Below are positions 62,049 through 64,000 of a DNA stretch of 64,000 nt, piece by piece. Each line of letters begins with the position of its first letter. Positions within the stretch are counted from its first letter, which is position 1. The position numbers and the translations under genes are program-made. This stretch comes from an uncultured Prevotellaceae bacterium (GTDB taxonomy: Bacteria; Bacteroidota; Bacteroidia; Bacteroidales; Bacteroidaceae): contig CACZGH010000010.1 in the NCBI GenBank assembly GCA_902780635.1, positions 1-64,000 on the forward strand, written 5' to 3'. Under the pieces are notes generated by a model. The model searched no databases. It saw nothing but the letters and a program-made list of their open reading frames with translations, and was not told where the DNA came from.

Positions 62049-63323
62049 TCACATCAGTACATCAACCATTTCTGGACTGAATACAGGGATGTTCATTTTT
62101 TGTTTTATCTTCTTCCTCTCTGCATAAGAATCATCAATGAAAATCGGGGCTTTTGTGCTGATGTAATTATATTTATCTTCGTTTTCACCAATTTGAATTA
62201 TTTCGTCGAAAAGCATTTCTATTCGGTACTTCTTTAGCTCTTGTAACAAATCTCCATTATGTTTGCTCAACAAAAATACCTTTTTCTTTTCGTTTACACA
62301 TTTATACAAAAATTTTAGCATGTCTAAATTGACTATTGACTTTTCTAAAATAAGACAGTCATCATAGTCACAATAAACAGAATCATATTCCAAATTCGTC
62401 TTATATTTAGTGTCTAATGCTCTGTCAAGTTCCACTCTGTAATCGTTTCTTTGTACTTCAACATTAAAATCAAAAGTATCAAACAATGAAAGAAGAGCTA
62501 AATTAACTCCAACAGCACGAGAAAGAAGAGAAGAACCGCCTAAACGAGATGCTATTTCTAAAAGGCAAAGTTCGTCATTCTTATTACGTTTCACTTGATA
62601 AAACCAAGAACCACGAAAACGTAAAGCCTCATTGATCTTTTCAGCAATAGTTCTAAATTCACGTTGTTCCTCTACGAAGAATGTATTTACACTTATTCCG
62701 TTTTTTATTCTATTCCGTTTTCGGGCAGCACAATACAAGAGATTGCCCCCTTTGTCTGTAAAACAGTCTACCGTAAACTCTTCGCCTGGTAAGTACTCAA
62801 GCAGCATTATATCTTCTTTCCCCTGCAAGAATAAAGCTGTCTCCTCCCTATTATAAAGTTTTTTTATTCCTCTTGAACCATATCCAACATTAGGTTTAGC
62901 AAAGATTGGATAGTCTTCCAATGGTATTTCGGGAAAACAGTAAATTTTAGGAACAAGAACTACATCTTTCAACTTTTTGTAAGTATACTCTTTTGACTGA
63001 CATATTCTTGTTGTTTCCAAAGAAGAAGAAACGACTTTGCATCCCAATTCTTTTTCATGTTCCTTCAACACTGTAATCACAAAATCTAAGGTGGGATAAA
63101 TGGCATCAATATGATAATCCTTCACTATTATTGCCATGGCAGGAAGAAACTCATCCGATGAGGCAAAAGGAATTCCTGATATATAATCCTTGTATACGTA
63201 TCTTCCATGATCATCAATTGAGTTTCCACCGATTAAATGGAAATAAGTGGAATTACAAACAGAACTATAAATATCCAATCCTATCTCAGAGCCACAAGGG
63301 AATACTAATATATTTTTTTTCAT
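62049..63323 (-). CDS. ATP-grasp enzyme fused to a HAD-like domain
   Basis: A 424-residue protein in two parts. Residues about 1-290 look like an ATP-grasp ligase of the PylC/CarB-like type: LVFPCGSEIGLDIYSSV at the start, YPIFAKPNVGYGSRGIKKL near 135 (glycine-rich ATP loop) and ICLLEIASRLGGSS-like metal/ATP residues (CLLEIASRLGGSS near 252). From about 310 there is a HAD-type fold: YCDYDDCLIL near 317 (nucleophile Asp-x-Asp), VFLLSKHNGDL near 346 and PIFIDDSYAER near 392 (acidic pair). It lies between the aminotransferase and flippase genes; likely adds an amino acid or similar group to a sugar precursor (inference). Substrate unknown. Confidence 0.78.
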   Translation of the reverse strand: MKKNILVFPCGSEIGLDIYSSVCNSTYFHLIGGNSIDDHGRYVYKDYISGIPFASSDEFLPAMAIIVKDYHIDAIYPTLDFVITVLKEHEKELGCKVVSSSLETTRICQSKEYTYKKLKDVVLVPKIYCFPEIPLEDYPIFAKPNVGYGSRGIKKLYNREETALFLQGKEDIMLLEYLPGEEFTVDCFTDKGGNLLYCAARKRNRIKNGISVNTFFVEEQREFRTIAEKINEALRFRGSWFYQVKRNKNDELCLLEIASRLGGSSLLSRAVGVNLALLSLFDTFDFNVEVQRNDYRVELDRALDTKYKTNLEYDSVYCDYDDCLILEKSIVNLDMLKFLYKCVNEKKKVFLLSKHNGDLLQELKKYRIEMLFDEIIQIGENEDKYNYISTKAPIFIDDSYAERKKIKQKMNIPVFSPEMVDVLM

Positions 63324-63338
63324 ATGGGTAGGATAGTT

Positions 63339-64000
63339 TTAAAAAGTAGCCAATTCTATAATCCTTTTTATATCCTCTTCACTCAGTGTAAAGTAGAGTG
63401 GTAAGCAGAGTATCCTGCGAGCAATATCCTCTGAGACAGGCATTGGAGTATAGGGCACCAACCTATTAAAAGTATTAATAGACGGATAAAAATATCTACG
63501 AGGGAAGATATTGTTTTCATTCAGTTTTGTCTGTACTCGCAACAACGACTCCTCGTCCTTGAAAATGACAGGAAAGTAGCTGTAGTTACATCCCTGGTTA
63601 ATCTTCTGGAATGTGAGAGAGGGATTTTTAGAAAGAGCTTTCTTGTATATGTCATATTTGTGTTTGCGGTCTGCAAGAGCAGCATCTAGATATTTCAGGT
63701 TGGCCAGTCCTACTGCAGCATGCACCTCTGTCATTTTTCCATTGGTACCGTCCTCCACAATGTCTGCATGGTTCTCAAAACCAAAGAAACGAATGCGTCG
63801 AAGTTTTTCATCGAGGGCTTTGTCGAGTGTAAAACAACCTCCTCCCTCGGTGGTATTAAGCATTTTGGTTGCATGGAAAGATGTTACGGAGATGTCGCCA
63901 TAGTTGAAAACGCTTTTCCCCTTGTACTTGACACCCACAGAATGGCAGGCATCATAGATGACTTTCAATCTATACTTTTTGGCAATAGCATCGATGGCAT
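63339..64000 (-). CDS. DegT/DnrJ/EryC1-type sugar aminotransferase, cut by right edge
   Basis: The reading frame runs open past 64000, so about the last 220 residues of a protein of usually 360-400 are seen; the apparent start at 63968 is a TTG inside the gene. Visible: VIYDACHSVGVKYKGKSV, the PLP-lysine region SFHATKMLNTTEGGG, IRFFGFENH, GTNGKMTEVHAAVGLANL and the ending PVSEDIARRILCLPLYFTLS. It makes a 4-amino (or 3-amino) deoxy sugar nucleotide for the polymer. It is 15 nt upstream of the ATP-grasp gene, so its product may be the substrate of that enzyme. Confidence 0.9.
   Translation of the reverse strand, partial: AIDAIAKKYRLKVIYDACHSVGVKYKGKSVFNYGDISVTSFHATKMLNTTEGGGCFTLDKALDEKLRRIRFFGFENHADIVEDGTNGKMTEVHAAVGLANLKYLDAALADRKHKYDIYKKALSKNPSLTFQKINQGCNYSYFPVIFKDEESLLRVQTKLNENNIFPRRYFYPSINTFNRLVPYTPMPVSEDIARRILCLPLYFTLSEEDIKRIIELATF

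Overview
The window looks like a Bacteroidales chromosome, most likely Prevotella or a close relative. The grounds are SusC/SusD and hybrid two-component genes, Bacteroidetes-only families (DUF5683, DUF3822, DUF4923), repeated TAnnTTTG-type promoter boxes with an upstream TTG about 19-20 nt away, and start codons that mostly lack a clear Shine-Dalgarno sequence. Genus is inference; no rRNA is present.

Layout. 1-831: a gene entering from the left edge, one tRNA-Gln and tandem repeats. 832-5365: rsfS, ftsH, cdsA and a metallophosphoesterase on +. 5378-7333: lpxB and surE on -. 7499-13755: parA, parB, a DUF5683 protein, a lytic transglycosylase and a RelA/SpoT protein on +. 13803-17878: a secreted pectin methylesterase, a MerR-type regulator and alaS. 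18198-19463: a BspA-like leucine-rich repeat protein on -. 19576-34360: a pectin/rhamnogalacturonan utilisation locus with GH28, L-rhamnose mutarotase and an Fe-S aldo/keto reductase on -, SusC and SusD on +, a giant hybrid two-component sensor on - and a GH105 enzyme on +. 34523-42551: a DUF4923 lipoprotein, a RecD-like helicase, a small HTH protein, dnaG, a TPR-like membrane protein, rsmD and DUF3822. 42799-46583: etfB, etfA, a 57-residue membrane ORF and an acyl-CoA dehydrogenase. 46688-47171: a YafQ-type toxin-antitoxin pair. 47300-64000: a leftward capsule/exopolysaccharide cluster that runs off the right edge.

How genes work together. In the pectin locus SusC/SusD would import oligosaccharides sensed by the hybrid sensor, GH28 and GH105 would cut the backbone and the unsaturated ends, and RhaM would interconvert the anomers of released rhamnose; the pectin methylesterase 5 kb away would demethylate substrate. 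The polysaccharide cluster has sugar-nucleotide genes (UDP-sugar dehydrogenase, DegT aminotransferase, ATP-grasp/HAD fusion), six apparent glycosyltransferases plus a WbsX-like protein, an MBOAT/SGNH acylation pair, a Wzx-type flippase, an EpsG-type polymerase and a PHP phosphatase of the CpsB family.

The least explained content is non-coding. There are at least three repeat families: (1) inverted GTTAAGGAGTTAAG-type elements at three convergent gene ends; (2) paired repeats with an 84-bp period ahead of dnaG and of etfB, sharing a GCATCTCGG-hairpin-TTTTGCA layout; (3) NNTAAC hexanucleotide arrays found both between genes and in frame inside a glycosyltransferase gene. I see no CRISPR array, phage or insertion sequence, and no clear new multi-gene system; the repeat elements and the ATP-grasp/HAD fusion are the best candidates for something undescribed.
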